A DNA stretch of 64,000 bases from assembly GCA_016192105.1 (NCBI GenBank), contig JACPUV010000003.1, forward strand, positions 62,001-126,000, read 5' to 3'. Below the pieces are notes generated by a model that was given only the letters and a program-made list of their open reading frames with translations, had not been told where the DNA came from and ran no database searches. Every line of letters begins with the position of its first letter. Position 1 is the stretch's first letter. Source of the stretch: Sphingobacteriales bacterium (GTDB lineage: Bacteria; Bacteroidota; Bacteroidia; Chitinophagales; Chitinophagaceae). Positions 57,840 through 64,000 of this stretch are shown piece by piece. Made by a program: the position numbers and the translations under genes.

Positions 57840-58949
57840 GTGGCAGGCATCTATATTCATATCCCCTTCTGCAAGCAGGCCTGTCATTACTGTAATTTCC
57901 ATTTCACCACTTCTTTGCGGTATAAGAACGAACTGTTGGCCGCTTTATTGAAAGAGCTGGTCCTGCAAAAAGACTACCCGGGGATCAATCCTGTCCGTTC
58001 TGTTTATTTTGGCGGCGGCACTCCCAGTTTGCTGGACCTGGCCGATATAAACCAACTCCTCAGCAGCATCAGCACCCATTTCCGGCTGGACCCGGATGCT
58101 GAGATTACCCTGGAAGCCAACCCGGACGATATTACCACGGAAAAACTGGCCGGGTGGAAATCAGCCGGCATCAACCGGCTGAGCATCGGGATCCAGAGTT
58201 TTTTCCAGGAAGACCTGCAATGGATGAACCGGGCCCATACAGCCGTACAGGCAACAGGGAACCTGGAGCTGGCCCTCCGCTATTTCAGCAATATCACGAT
58301 TGACCTGATCTATGGTACACCCGGACTGACCCACGAAAAGTGGGAACAAAATGTAAAAAAGGCCATCGCCCTGGGTATCCCCCATCTTTCCTGTTATGCG
58401 CTGACGGTTGAGCCCAAAACACCCCTTGACAAACTGATCCGGAATGAACAGTATGAACCCATCAGCCCCGATCAGCAATCAGAACAATTTTTACTGCTGA
58501 TGAAATGGATGAAAGAAGCGGGGTATGAACATTATGAGATTTCCAATTTTGCAAAACCGGGTATGCGCAGCCGTCATAATTCTGCGTATTGGCAAAACCA
58601 ATCCTACCTGGGGATCGGCCCGGCCGCTCATTCCTATAACGGTAAGGAAAGGCAATGGAATATTTCCAACAACAACAGCTATATCCATTCCATTAACCAG
58701 GGGATTGTTCCATTTGAAAAAGAAATACTGACGGAGACGCAGCAACTGAATGAATATATCATGACCTCCCTCCGGACCAGTGAGGGACTGGATACCCGGA
58801 ATATACCCGGGAAATACCGCCCCGTCCTGGAAGCCGCTGCAAAAAAATACCTGGACAGTGGATTACTGCAGCAGGTCCGGGATCATCTTGTACTGACCAA
58901 TGAAGGGAAATTACTGGCCGATGGAATTGCGGCCGCACTTTTCTTTTAG
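57840..58949 (+). CDS. hemW: HemW-type radical SAM protein (coproporphyrinogen III oxidase family)
   Basis: A 369-residue radical SAM protein with Cys11, Cys15 and Cys18 (PFCKQACHYCNFH) as the iron-sulphur ligands. Other blocks are VYFGGGTPSLL, EITLEANPDDIT, RLSIGIQSFFQEDL, IDLIYGTPG and HYEISNFAKPGMRSRHNSAYW. The N-terminus MAGIYIHIPFC is that of HemW, a haem chaperone, rather than of the oxygen-independent coproporphyrinogen oxidase HemN, which has an extra cysteine and N-terminal extension. The start is a GTG at 57840; no ATG is possible. It ends four bases into the stop of the convergent small gene. Confidence 0.93.
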   Translation: MAGIYIHIPFCKQACHYCNFHFTTSLRYKNELLAALLKELVLQKDYPGINPVRSVYFGGGTPSLLDLADINQLLSSISTHFRLDPDAEITLEANPDDITTEKLAGWKSAGINRLSIGIQSFFQEDLQWMNRAHTAVQATGNLELALRYFSNITIDLIYGTPGLTHEKWEQNVKKAIALGIPHLSCYALTVEPKTPLDKLIRNEQYEPISPDQQSEQFLLLMKWMKEAGYEHYEISNFAKPGMRSRHNSAYWQNQSYLGIGPAAHSYNGKERQWNISNNNSYIHSINQGIVPFEKEILTETQQLNEYIMTSLRTSEGLDTRNIPGKYRPVLEAAAKKYLDSGLLQQVRDHLVLTNEGKLLADGIAAALFF

Positions 58950-59152
58950 CCCCTGCTGATCCAGCGCACCATAATATTCAGCAGGCAGCCCAGGGATACC
59001 AGGGACGTCAGCAAAAAATTGAACCATTGAATTTTATAAGGTGCTGCACTGCCTGCTTTCTTACTGTCGCGCCATTTATTGAATTCAAGCACATTCAATA
59101 CCAATAGCACAATGGCCGCGATAAAGAAGAGTACCTGGAAAAAATTGATCAT
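58946..59152 (-). CDS. Small two-helix membrane protein
   Basis: A 68-residue protein with two transmembrane helices (FFQVLFFIAAIVLLVLNVLEF and WFNFLLTSLVSLGCLLNIMVRW) joined by a basic loop (KWRDSKKAGS). I do not recognise it. It converges on hemW with a 4-base overlap of the stops, and lies on the same strand downstream of gpsA and a smaller membrane ORF. Codon use and the clean topology support it as real, but I have no further evidence. Confidence 0.6.
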   Translation of the reverse strand: MINFFQVLFFIAAIVLLVLNVLEFNKWRDSKKAGSAAPYKIQWFNFLLTSLVSLGCLLNIMVRWISRG

Positions 59153-59185
59153 CGGCTGTGTTTAACGGTCATGAAGATAAAATTT

Positions 59186-59308
59186 TTACTTCAGAAACCG
59201 GGCCCGGGTCTGGCGTTTTCTCCAGTATTGGAGCAACTGCCTTCCCCCGAGTATCAGCAGCATGATTCCCACTCCGGCAGGTACAAATCCATGGTAAACA
59301 AAAGGCAT
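59186..59308 (-). CDS. Very small single-helix membrane protein (40 residues)
   Basis: A frame from the ATG at 59306-59308 encodes MPFVYHGFVPAGVGIMLLI followed by GGRQLLQYWRKRQTRARFLK: one hydrophobic segment (GVGIMLLILGGRQLLQYW) and a strongly basic tail, so positively charged residues would remain inside. It starts 17 bases after the gpsA stop, same strand. Its length makes it uncertain; the composition is typical of a small bitopic protein, and no other frame in this stretch is better. Confidence 0.45.
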   Translation of the reverse strand: MPFVYHGFVPAGVGIMLLILGGRQLLQYWRKRQTRARFLK

Positions 59309-59324
59309 AGGGTCTGTTTCCAGA

Positions 59325-60362
59325 TCAGACCAGCACCTGTTCGATGCGTTTAAACCCATCCGGGGCTTTAACATTTTCCCAGAGAATTTTATAAATGGTT
59401 TCCGCAATGGGGATCGTAGCATTGAGCGACTGGTTGATCTGGTTAATGCAGCGGGCCGCATTGTATCCTTCCGCCACCATATTCATCTCCAGTTCGGCCG
59501 ATTTTACGGAATATCCGCGCCCGATCATGTTCCCAAACCGCCGGTTCCGGCTGTGGAGAGAATAGCAGGTTACCAGCAGGTCGCCCAGGTAAACAGAAGC
59601 CGCATAATTGGGTGATTTGCGGTGGGTCAGCGGGTCTTCCCCTTCGTGTTCCCCCACTGTAATATGTTCGACCCCGAACCGCCTTAAAAAAACAGCCATT
59701 TCATCGGCTGCATTCGCGATATAAACACTGAGGAAATTGTCTCCATAATCCAGGCCATGAGCAATACCTGCGCCCAGTGCATAGATGTTTTTCAGTACGG
59801 CAGCATACTGCACACCCAGGATATCGTGGTTCACGACCGTATTAATATAATCGTTGGTAAAATGATCCGCAATAGCAGCAGCAGTTGTCGTATCAATACC
59901 GGAAAAAGTGAGGTAGGACAGTTTTTCGTCAGCCACTTCCTCCGCATGGCAGGGACCCAGTACGGCAAAATAATCTTCCAGTCCCAGGCCGAATTCCCGC
60001 TGGAGGTGGTAATTGAGCAAGCTGTTATTTTCCGGTAACAGTCCTTTTATGGCGGAGACAACCTTCTTTCCTTTCCAGTCATCCGCGGTAAGACCGGACA
60101 GGCTGGATGCTGCATAAGCGGAAGGCACAGCAATGACCAGCACATCGGAATGAAGAACCACTTCTTTCACTTCCGCCGAGAGGGTCAGGAGGGAAACATC
60201 AAATCGGGCCGAATTCAGGTAATGCGGGTTGTGCTGTTTACTTTTTATAAAATCGATCGTGTCTTTATTCCGGATCCACCAGTTCACCGGTTGTTTTTTA
60301 TCTGTCAGAATTTTGGCCAGGGCTGTCGCCCAACTCCCGCTACCGATAACTCCGAACCGCAT
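59325..60362 (-). CDS. gpsA: NAD(P)H-dependent glycerol-3-phosphate dehydrogenase
   Basis: A 345-residue enzyme that reduces dihydroxyacetone phosphate to sn-glycerol 3-phosphate, the backbone of phospholipids. It has the NAD(P) loop GVIGSGSWATALAKIL (residues 4-19), the conserved WIRNKDTI, VLGPCHAEEVADEKLSYLT, the active-site YAAVLKNIYALGAGIAHGLDYGDNF and the C-terminal GRGYSVKSAELEMNMVAEGYNAARCI. I start at MRFGVIG; a TTG two codons earlier is possible. It works in the reverse sense to glpD elsewhere in the window. It is followed by two small membrane-protein genes, so a short operon is possible. Confidence 0.96.
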   Translation of the reverse strand: MRFGVIGSGSWATALAKILTDKKQPVNWWIRNKDTIDFIKSKQHNPHYLNSARFDVSLLTLSAEVKEVVLHSDVLVIAVPSAYAASSLSGLTADDWKGKKVVSAIKGLLPENNSLLNYHLQREFGLGLEDYFAVLGPCHAEEVADEKLSYLTFSGIDTTTAAAIADHFTNDYINTVVNHDILGVQYAAVLKNIYALGAGIAHGLDYGDNFLSVYIANAADEMAVFLRRFGVEHITVGEHEGEDPLTHRKSPNYAASVYLGDLLVTCYSLHSRNRRFGNMIGRGYSVKSAELEMNMVAEGYNAARCINQINQSLNATIPIAETIYKILWENVKAPDGFKRIEQVLV

Positions 60363-60591
60363 ATTCAATTATTTTAGTTACAACTGTAATAACAATTAAA
60401 GATAAGGCAGAATCCTGTTCTGCAGAACGGCGATCCGAAGCCTAATGGAATCAGGTTGCCCTGTTGCCTTCCTGATTCGGAATTTTCACCCGAAATCCCA
60501 AACCCGGGCAGCCGTTGCGATCACATTGAGCCGGGTAAGTAAGCCCGCAAAAAGAAACCCGTTTAAAAAAATAACTCTCATATTAGCTGGT

Positions 60592-61953
60592 TTACTCTTT
60601 TTGAATGACTAAGGTTACTTCATAGGGTTTGCCTCCGGCCGGCGTTGATAACATGCCAATATGGTGCGTCCATCCACCATACTGGAACTGGTCATAGATA
60701 CGGAGTTGGTATACTACTGTCTTTTTTGTGTCCGCATTGGTGAGCGTGAGGATATTCCCTTTCAGCGTGTAGGTTCCGTCTCCCACAAAGCTGGTTGTTT
60801 TTTCAAGCAGCTGATAGGCTGAAACCTCGCGGGTGGTGCTGAAGGCTGCTCCGTTGGCGTAGTGGCCATTCGCCGCAAATGTGTAGGTAAGTATACCGCT
60901 GTAACTGCCGGTGAACCATTTGCCGGGCAATGATTGCTGCAGGGGATTCACAGCAGTCCCTTTATAATTTTTAAAGGAAAGACTATGGAAAAACAGCAGC
61001 CAGTCCGCATTCGTTATTTCCCAGAGCAAACTTCCGGAGTTTGCAAAACTTCCTGCAATAATGGCCACCTGGTTACCCAGTTGTACCAGCATGACAAAAC
61101 CATAAATATGTATGTAATTCCCGTTTACCATCTTCCGGATTCCCATTTCCTCTTTCCTGTAATTCCATCCCTGGTGAGAGACCCCCTTTGTGATTATATG
61201 GTGATCGGGGTTATAGGGATCTTTTTCAAATCCATCAAATACCTGCCAGAAGAAAGACTGCATATCCGTTTCCAGGTTTCCACTGCCGGCTGCCATGGGC
61301 AACAGGGAGAGGGTGGATTGCTTATCGGGTCCGCTGAGCGTGATTTCGCTGGTGCTTTTTGCGGTCGTCCATCCCGGAGGAGCCGTGAATGTATAATCGC
61401 TGAGCGACCCCGGTGTTACTAAAGCGCCGGCAGTTGACGCGGGTGCCGGTTCGGTTTTCGTGACCGCCGGTTTTTTTAAATCAATACTGTTAAAAAAATT
61501 ATCCAGTGTTTGCGGCGATGCCGGGTCATTGGTGATGACCAATATGCTCATCGCTTTATTATACCCACTGAATGTGGTAAGCATGGCAACTGCATTCGTT
61601 CCCTGGATACTGAATGCAGCAGTACCTGTATTTGTACTCCAGCCGTTCACGGGTTCCCCTTTTTCAGCCGCCGGTGTTTCTGTAATGGATAAACGATCCG
61701 TCACCAGCCCTTTCCAGGCAGCCTGGAAATCGGATACCGCTTCACCACTTCCACCGATACTTTTATACACAGTTATGATGCAGAATGTGTTATTCTTGTT
61801 CTCCGGTGCATTGAGTATCACCAGGTCATTTTTCAGCTCTTTTTTCCAGCCACCGGGAATTTTGAAGCTGGCTATATCAAAATCAGTTTTTTGTGCACGC
61901 CCGGTAAGGGAAGCAACTAACAGAAGTAACAGGAAGATATTTTTCATGGTCAT
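60592..61953 (-). CDS. Exported three-part protein with lipocalin-like tail, function unknown
   Basis: A 453-residue protein with a signal peptide (residues about 3-20). Two similar segments follow, each with a wedge of beta strands: ASFKIPGGWKKELKNDLVILNAPENKNNTFCIITVYKSI (about 28-66) and DYTFTAPPGWTTAKSTSEITLSGPDKQSTLSLLPMAAG (about 190-227), which suggests an internal duplication. The C-terminal 100 residues (LPGKWFTGSYSGILTYTFAANGHYANGAAFSTTREVSAYQLLEKTTSFVGDGTYTLKGNILTLTNADTKKTVVYQLRIYDQ) resemble a lipocalin-like or avidin-type beta-barrel. I recognise no characterised relative. It is monocistronic. The first codons MTMKNIF allow a start at M1 or M3. Confidence 0.75.
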   Translation of the reverse strand: MTMKNIFLLLLLVASLTGRAQKTDFDIASFKIPGGWKKELKNDLVILNAPENKNNTFCIITVYKSIGGSGEAVSDFQAAWKGLVTDRLSITETPAAEKGEPVNGWSTNTGTAAFSIQGTNAVAMLTTFSGYNKAMSILVITNDPASPQTLDNFFNSIDLKKPAVTKTEPAPASTAGALVTPGSLSDYTFTAPPGWTTAKSTSEITLSGPDKQSTLSLLPMAAGSGNLETDMQSFFWQVFDGFEKDPYNPDHHIITKGVSHQGWNYRKEEMGIRKMVNGNYIHIYGFVMLVQLGNQVAIIAGSFANSGSLLWEITNADWLLFFHSLSFKNYKGTAVNPLQQSLPGKWFTGSYSGILTYTFAANGHYANGAAFSTTREVSAYQLLEKTTSFVGDGTYTLKGNILTLTNADTKKTVVYQLRIYDQFQYGGWTHHIGMLSTPAGGKPYEVTLVIQKE

Positions 61954-62335
61954 TGTATTTAGTCTTTACTGTGTTCAGCCCTGATCCGTTTTTGCAGCAG
62001 GGATCATCCCTGTCCGGTGGTTGTTCCGCAGACATATTGCCCTGACTGCTCCTTTTCAGGCATTGCTAAAGCAACCCTGTAAACATAGTATGAAAAATGC
62101 TAATCTTTTCCCCGGAAAAGGGGATTTTTCCCTGGCTGACAAAAATCAGGGAAAACAAAATAGCCGGCTGAAGAATTGCCTGCCCGGGAAAACACCCTTG
62201 TTGATTCTTTCTTAAGATGAAAGGCAGGGAGCGGGCATGAACGATTGAGCGCTGACTTAGCAGGATGTCTTTGGGAAATAATGTACTTACCGGGCTGAGT
62301 AACCGCCTGTTTAAACGAAAGGGTATAAACGAAAA
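61954..62335. other. Gap of about 380 bases with no gene seen
   Basis: Between the exported protein's start and the efflux operon's terminator. It has several short A/T-rich runs and a small hairpin TCCCC/GGGGA (62109-62124) followed by five T on the plus strand, but no rightward gene that it would end. No clear promoter box or frame was found. Confidence 0.5.
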
Positions 62336-62361
62336 GGGGCTGTACCTGTTAATACACCCCC
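62336..62361 (-). terminator. Terminator of the efflux adaptor transcript
   Basis: Read leftward, GGGGGTGT pairs with ACAGCCCC (7 of 8 positions) over a 10-base loop, followed by TTTTCGTTT. It lies about 22 bases after the adaptor stop. Confidence 0.6.
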
Positions 62362-62383
62362 TATTCTATTTGCTCAGCCATTA

Positions 62384-63742
62384 TTATTTTTCAAATAATT
62401 TATCCTTGGGCACGACCGTAACCTTCATGCCATCCTTCAGGTCCTTGCTGACGGCGGCGTAGGGAGCCGTGATCACTTCCTCTCCTTCTTTTAATCCCGT
62501 CATGACCTCTATATAATTAATATCCTGTACGCCGGTCTTCACCACTCTTTTCTTCACCGTACCATCTGCCTGCAGGATAAAAGCTACTTCCTCGAGCTCA
62601 TCACTGGCCACAACGGGCCCGCTCTGCTGCTGGTTCTGTTTTTCGTTCTCGTCCTTGCTGCTTTCCTTTTCTTTCTTTTTATCGGCCATACTCTGGTCGC
62701 TTCCCTTCACCCTCGCATTCACTGAAGCAATCGGCACCGCCAATACATTTTCCACCCGGCGGGTCTTGATATCCGCGCTGGCATTCATACCCGGCCTGAA
62801 CGGAAAGGTCCGGTTGCCGAGATCCTTATACGATTCCTTATCGAGGCGAATCCGCACTTCATAGTTCGTTACATCATTGGAGGATGCCAGGGAACTGCTT
62901 TTGGTACTGCTGGCGATCTTGGTCACAATCCCTTTAAATTTACGGTTGTTATAGGCATCCACTTCCACATCCGCAGAATCCCCGATATTGATCTTCACAA
63001 TATCATTTTCCCCCACATCCACTCTTACTTCAAGGATGGCCATATCCGCAACCGTCATCATTTCGGTACCTACATTAAAACTGTTACCTGCCACCCGTTC
63101 TCCTTTTTTGATCTTGAGGGAGGAGATCACACCGTCCATTGGCGCCACCAGGGTGGTCCGGCTCAGGTCCTTATTGGCCCGGCTGAGCCCTACCTGGGTA
63201 CTCTGCACACCGGCTTTAAGGCTTTTGATATTTTGCTGCGCCGCGTTGTAATTGGCCTGGGCCGATTTCAGCGTGGTTTCAAACTGCTCTAGCTCCGCTT
63301 TGGAGATCACTTTATCGTCATAGAGCTTTTTGTTCCGGTTATAGGTTTGCTGCGCCAGTTCCAGGTTCGCCCGAAGGGATTCCAGGGCAGCCTGACTGTT
63401 ATCCACAGTAGCCGCGGACTGGTTTACCCGGGAGGCCGCTTCATCCCGCTGCAGGGCATAAATATCTGCGAAGATGCGGGCCAGCACCTGGCCTTTCCGC
63501 ACACTGTCCCCCTCTTCCACATTCAGTTCAGTGATCTCACCGGATATATCCGGGCTGATCTTCACTTCCACTTCGGGGTAAACTTTGCCGCTGGCATTCA
63601 CGGTCTCAATAATGGTTCTCTTCGATGCTTTTTCCGTAGCTACTTTAACCGCCTTGTCTTTCCCACCCATTATTTTACCAATTATAAAGATCACGGCCAC
63701 CACCCCCAGCACGATCAATATCCATTTCAGTTTCTTGTTCAT
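62384..63742 (-). CDS. Periplasmic adaptor subunit of an efflux pump (HlyD/MacA/AcrA-like)
   Basis: A 452-residue membrane-fusion protein with an N-terminal transmembrane anchor (residues about 6-22). The lipoyl-like domain is split around a coiled-coil hairpin (about 90-215, LESLRANLELAQQTYNRNKKLYDDKVISKAELEQFETTLKSAQANYNAAQQNIKSL), with ISPDISGEITELNVEEGDSVRKGQVLARIFAD before and APMDGVISSLKIKKGERVAG after it. A beta-barrel and C-terminal domain follow, with a charged insertion (SDQSMADKKKEKESSKDENEKQNQQQ, about 360-385). It joins an inner-membrane pump to TolC. The TolC gene lies 11 bases upstream. A pump gene must be further to the right, outside the window. Confidence 0.92.
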   Translation of the reverse strand: MNKKLKWILIVLGVVAVIFIIGKIMGGKDKAVKVATEKASKRTIIETVNASGKVYPEVEVKISPDISGEITELNVEEGDSVRKGQVLARIFADIYALQRDEAASRVNQSAATVDNSQAALESLRANLELAQQTYNRNKKLYDDKVISKAELEQFETTLKSAQANYNAAQQNIKSLKAGVQSTQVGLSRANKDLSRTTLVAPMDGVISSLKIKKGERVAGNSFNVGTEMMTVADMAILEVRVDVGENDIVKINIGDSADVEVDAYNNRKFKGIVTKIASSTKSSSLASSNDVTNYEVRIRLDKESYKDLGNRTFPFRPGMNASADIKTRRVENVLAVPIASVNARVKGSDQSMADKKKEKESSKDENEKQNQQQSGPVVASDELEEVAFILQADGTVKKRVVKTGVQDINYIEVMTGLKEGEEVITAPYAAVSKDLKDGMKVTVVPKDKLFEK

Positions 63743-63753
63743 CTTCTGATTTT

Positions 63754-64000
63754 TTAAAGTTTTAACCCCTGCCCTTTGTAAAACTCAAGGAGTTTCATTT
63801 TGAAAACATAATCGTATTGTGAATACAGGGCCTGTATTTTCGCCTTTTGCAGATTGGTCTGGCTGCTCACCAGCTCAAATGCAGATAACAGGTTCTGATC
63901 ATACCTTTTACTGGTAAAAGAAAAAGCTTTCTCCGCGGTCTGCATGGCTTTCACATCCGCATTGTATTTCTGTAAGGCCGCGGTGGCATCATTGTAAGCC
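63754..64000 (-). CDS. TolC-family outer-membrane efflux protein, N-terminal part beyond the window
   Basis: The C-terminal 81 or so residues of a protein whose frame runs off the right edge. It shows the helical TolC repeat: ALQKYNADVKAMQTAEKAFSFTSKRYDQNLLSAFELVSSQTNLQKAKIQALYSQYDYVFKMKLLEFYKGQ, matching the periplasmic coiled-coil barrel with the usual R/Y-x-x-G/N-L-x-x-x-x-E/D pattern near the end. The frame reads through codon GTG at 63954 and further. Its stop lies 11 bases before the adaptor start, so the two belong to one operon. The ATG of the protein is not in this window. Confidence 0.88.
   Translation of the reverse strand, partial: AYNDATAALQKYNADVKAMQTAEKAFSFTSKRYDQNLLSAFELVSSQTNLQKAKIQALYSQYDYVFKMKLLEFYKGQGLKL

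Noticed and set aside
62109..62129. Small hairpin TCCCC/GGGGA plus five T as a terminator
   Set aside because: On the plus strand there is no rightward gene to end; the stem has only five base pairs.

Overview
The window looks like a chromosomal segment of a member of the Bacteroidota, most probably close to the Chitinophagaceae. Evidence is the type IX secretion/gliding set gldK-gldL-gldM-gldN plus gldB, families largely confined to this phylum (DUF5686 with a carboxypeptidase-regulatory-like domain, DUF4271, DUF4783, haem-binding-domain and Bat-operon proteins), promoter boxes of the phylum's -7 type (TAnnTTTG), and a general lack of Shine-Dalgarno sequences. I found no rRNA, tRNA, CRISPR array, transposase or phage gene. 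This is a housekeeping and cell-envelope region, not a genomic island.

Layout. 1-8.5 kb: a cut-off secreted protein, a polysaccharide flippase, an MBL hydrolase, a large TolB-propeller/beta-barrel protein, a lipoprotein, a DUF1361 membrane protein and a diacylglycerol-kinase-family protein. 8.7-14.1 kb: a leftward run of six genes (membrane protein, winged-helix regulator, large membrane protein, small membrane protein, B12-type radical SAM enzyme, CreD) with two copies of a palindromic operator. 14.2-23.3 kb: a DUF5686 outer-membrane protein, the glycerol operon glpK-glpD-glpF, an aminotransferase, a gamma-carbonic anhydrase and two small genes. 23.6-28.8 kb: rsgA behind a reduced MoxR/Bat operon that carries an inserted four-helix-bundle gene flanked by short repeats. 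29-38 kb: NAD synthesis (nadE, nadC), gldB, apaG, isocitrate dehydrogenase, a SUI1 factor and gpmI. 38-46 kb: a haem-binding-domain protein, a TonB-dependent receptor, an ECF sigma factor with a membrane partner, and uvrC. 46.6-51.5 kb: the leftward gldKLMN operon, which builds the secretion/gliding ring (K, N) and proton-driven motor (L, M). 51.6-64 kb: a DUF255 thioredoxin-fold protein, hemD with DUF4271, an Omp85-family protein, hemW, gpsA with two small membrane genes, a secreted protein, and the adaptor and TolC genes of an efflux pump that runs off the right edge.

Non-coding highlights. The most distinctive structure is a set of intergenic arrays of degenerate seven-base units at about eight places, each with its own word; one lies inside a 121-bp tandem duplication and two flank the four-helix-bundle gene. 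The winged-helix regulator operon has a 19-bp near-perfect palindrome at its head and a 16/19 match in front of an internal gene. Several genes (nadE, nadC, apaG and the lipoprotein before uvrC) have a -7-like box ending exactly four bases before the ATG, which would fit leaderless transcripts. No obviously new defence or mobile system was found; the regulator/radical SAM/CreD unit is the best candidate for an uncharacterised functional system.
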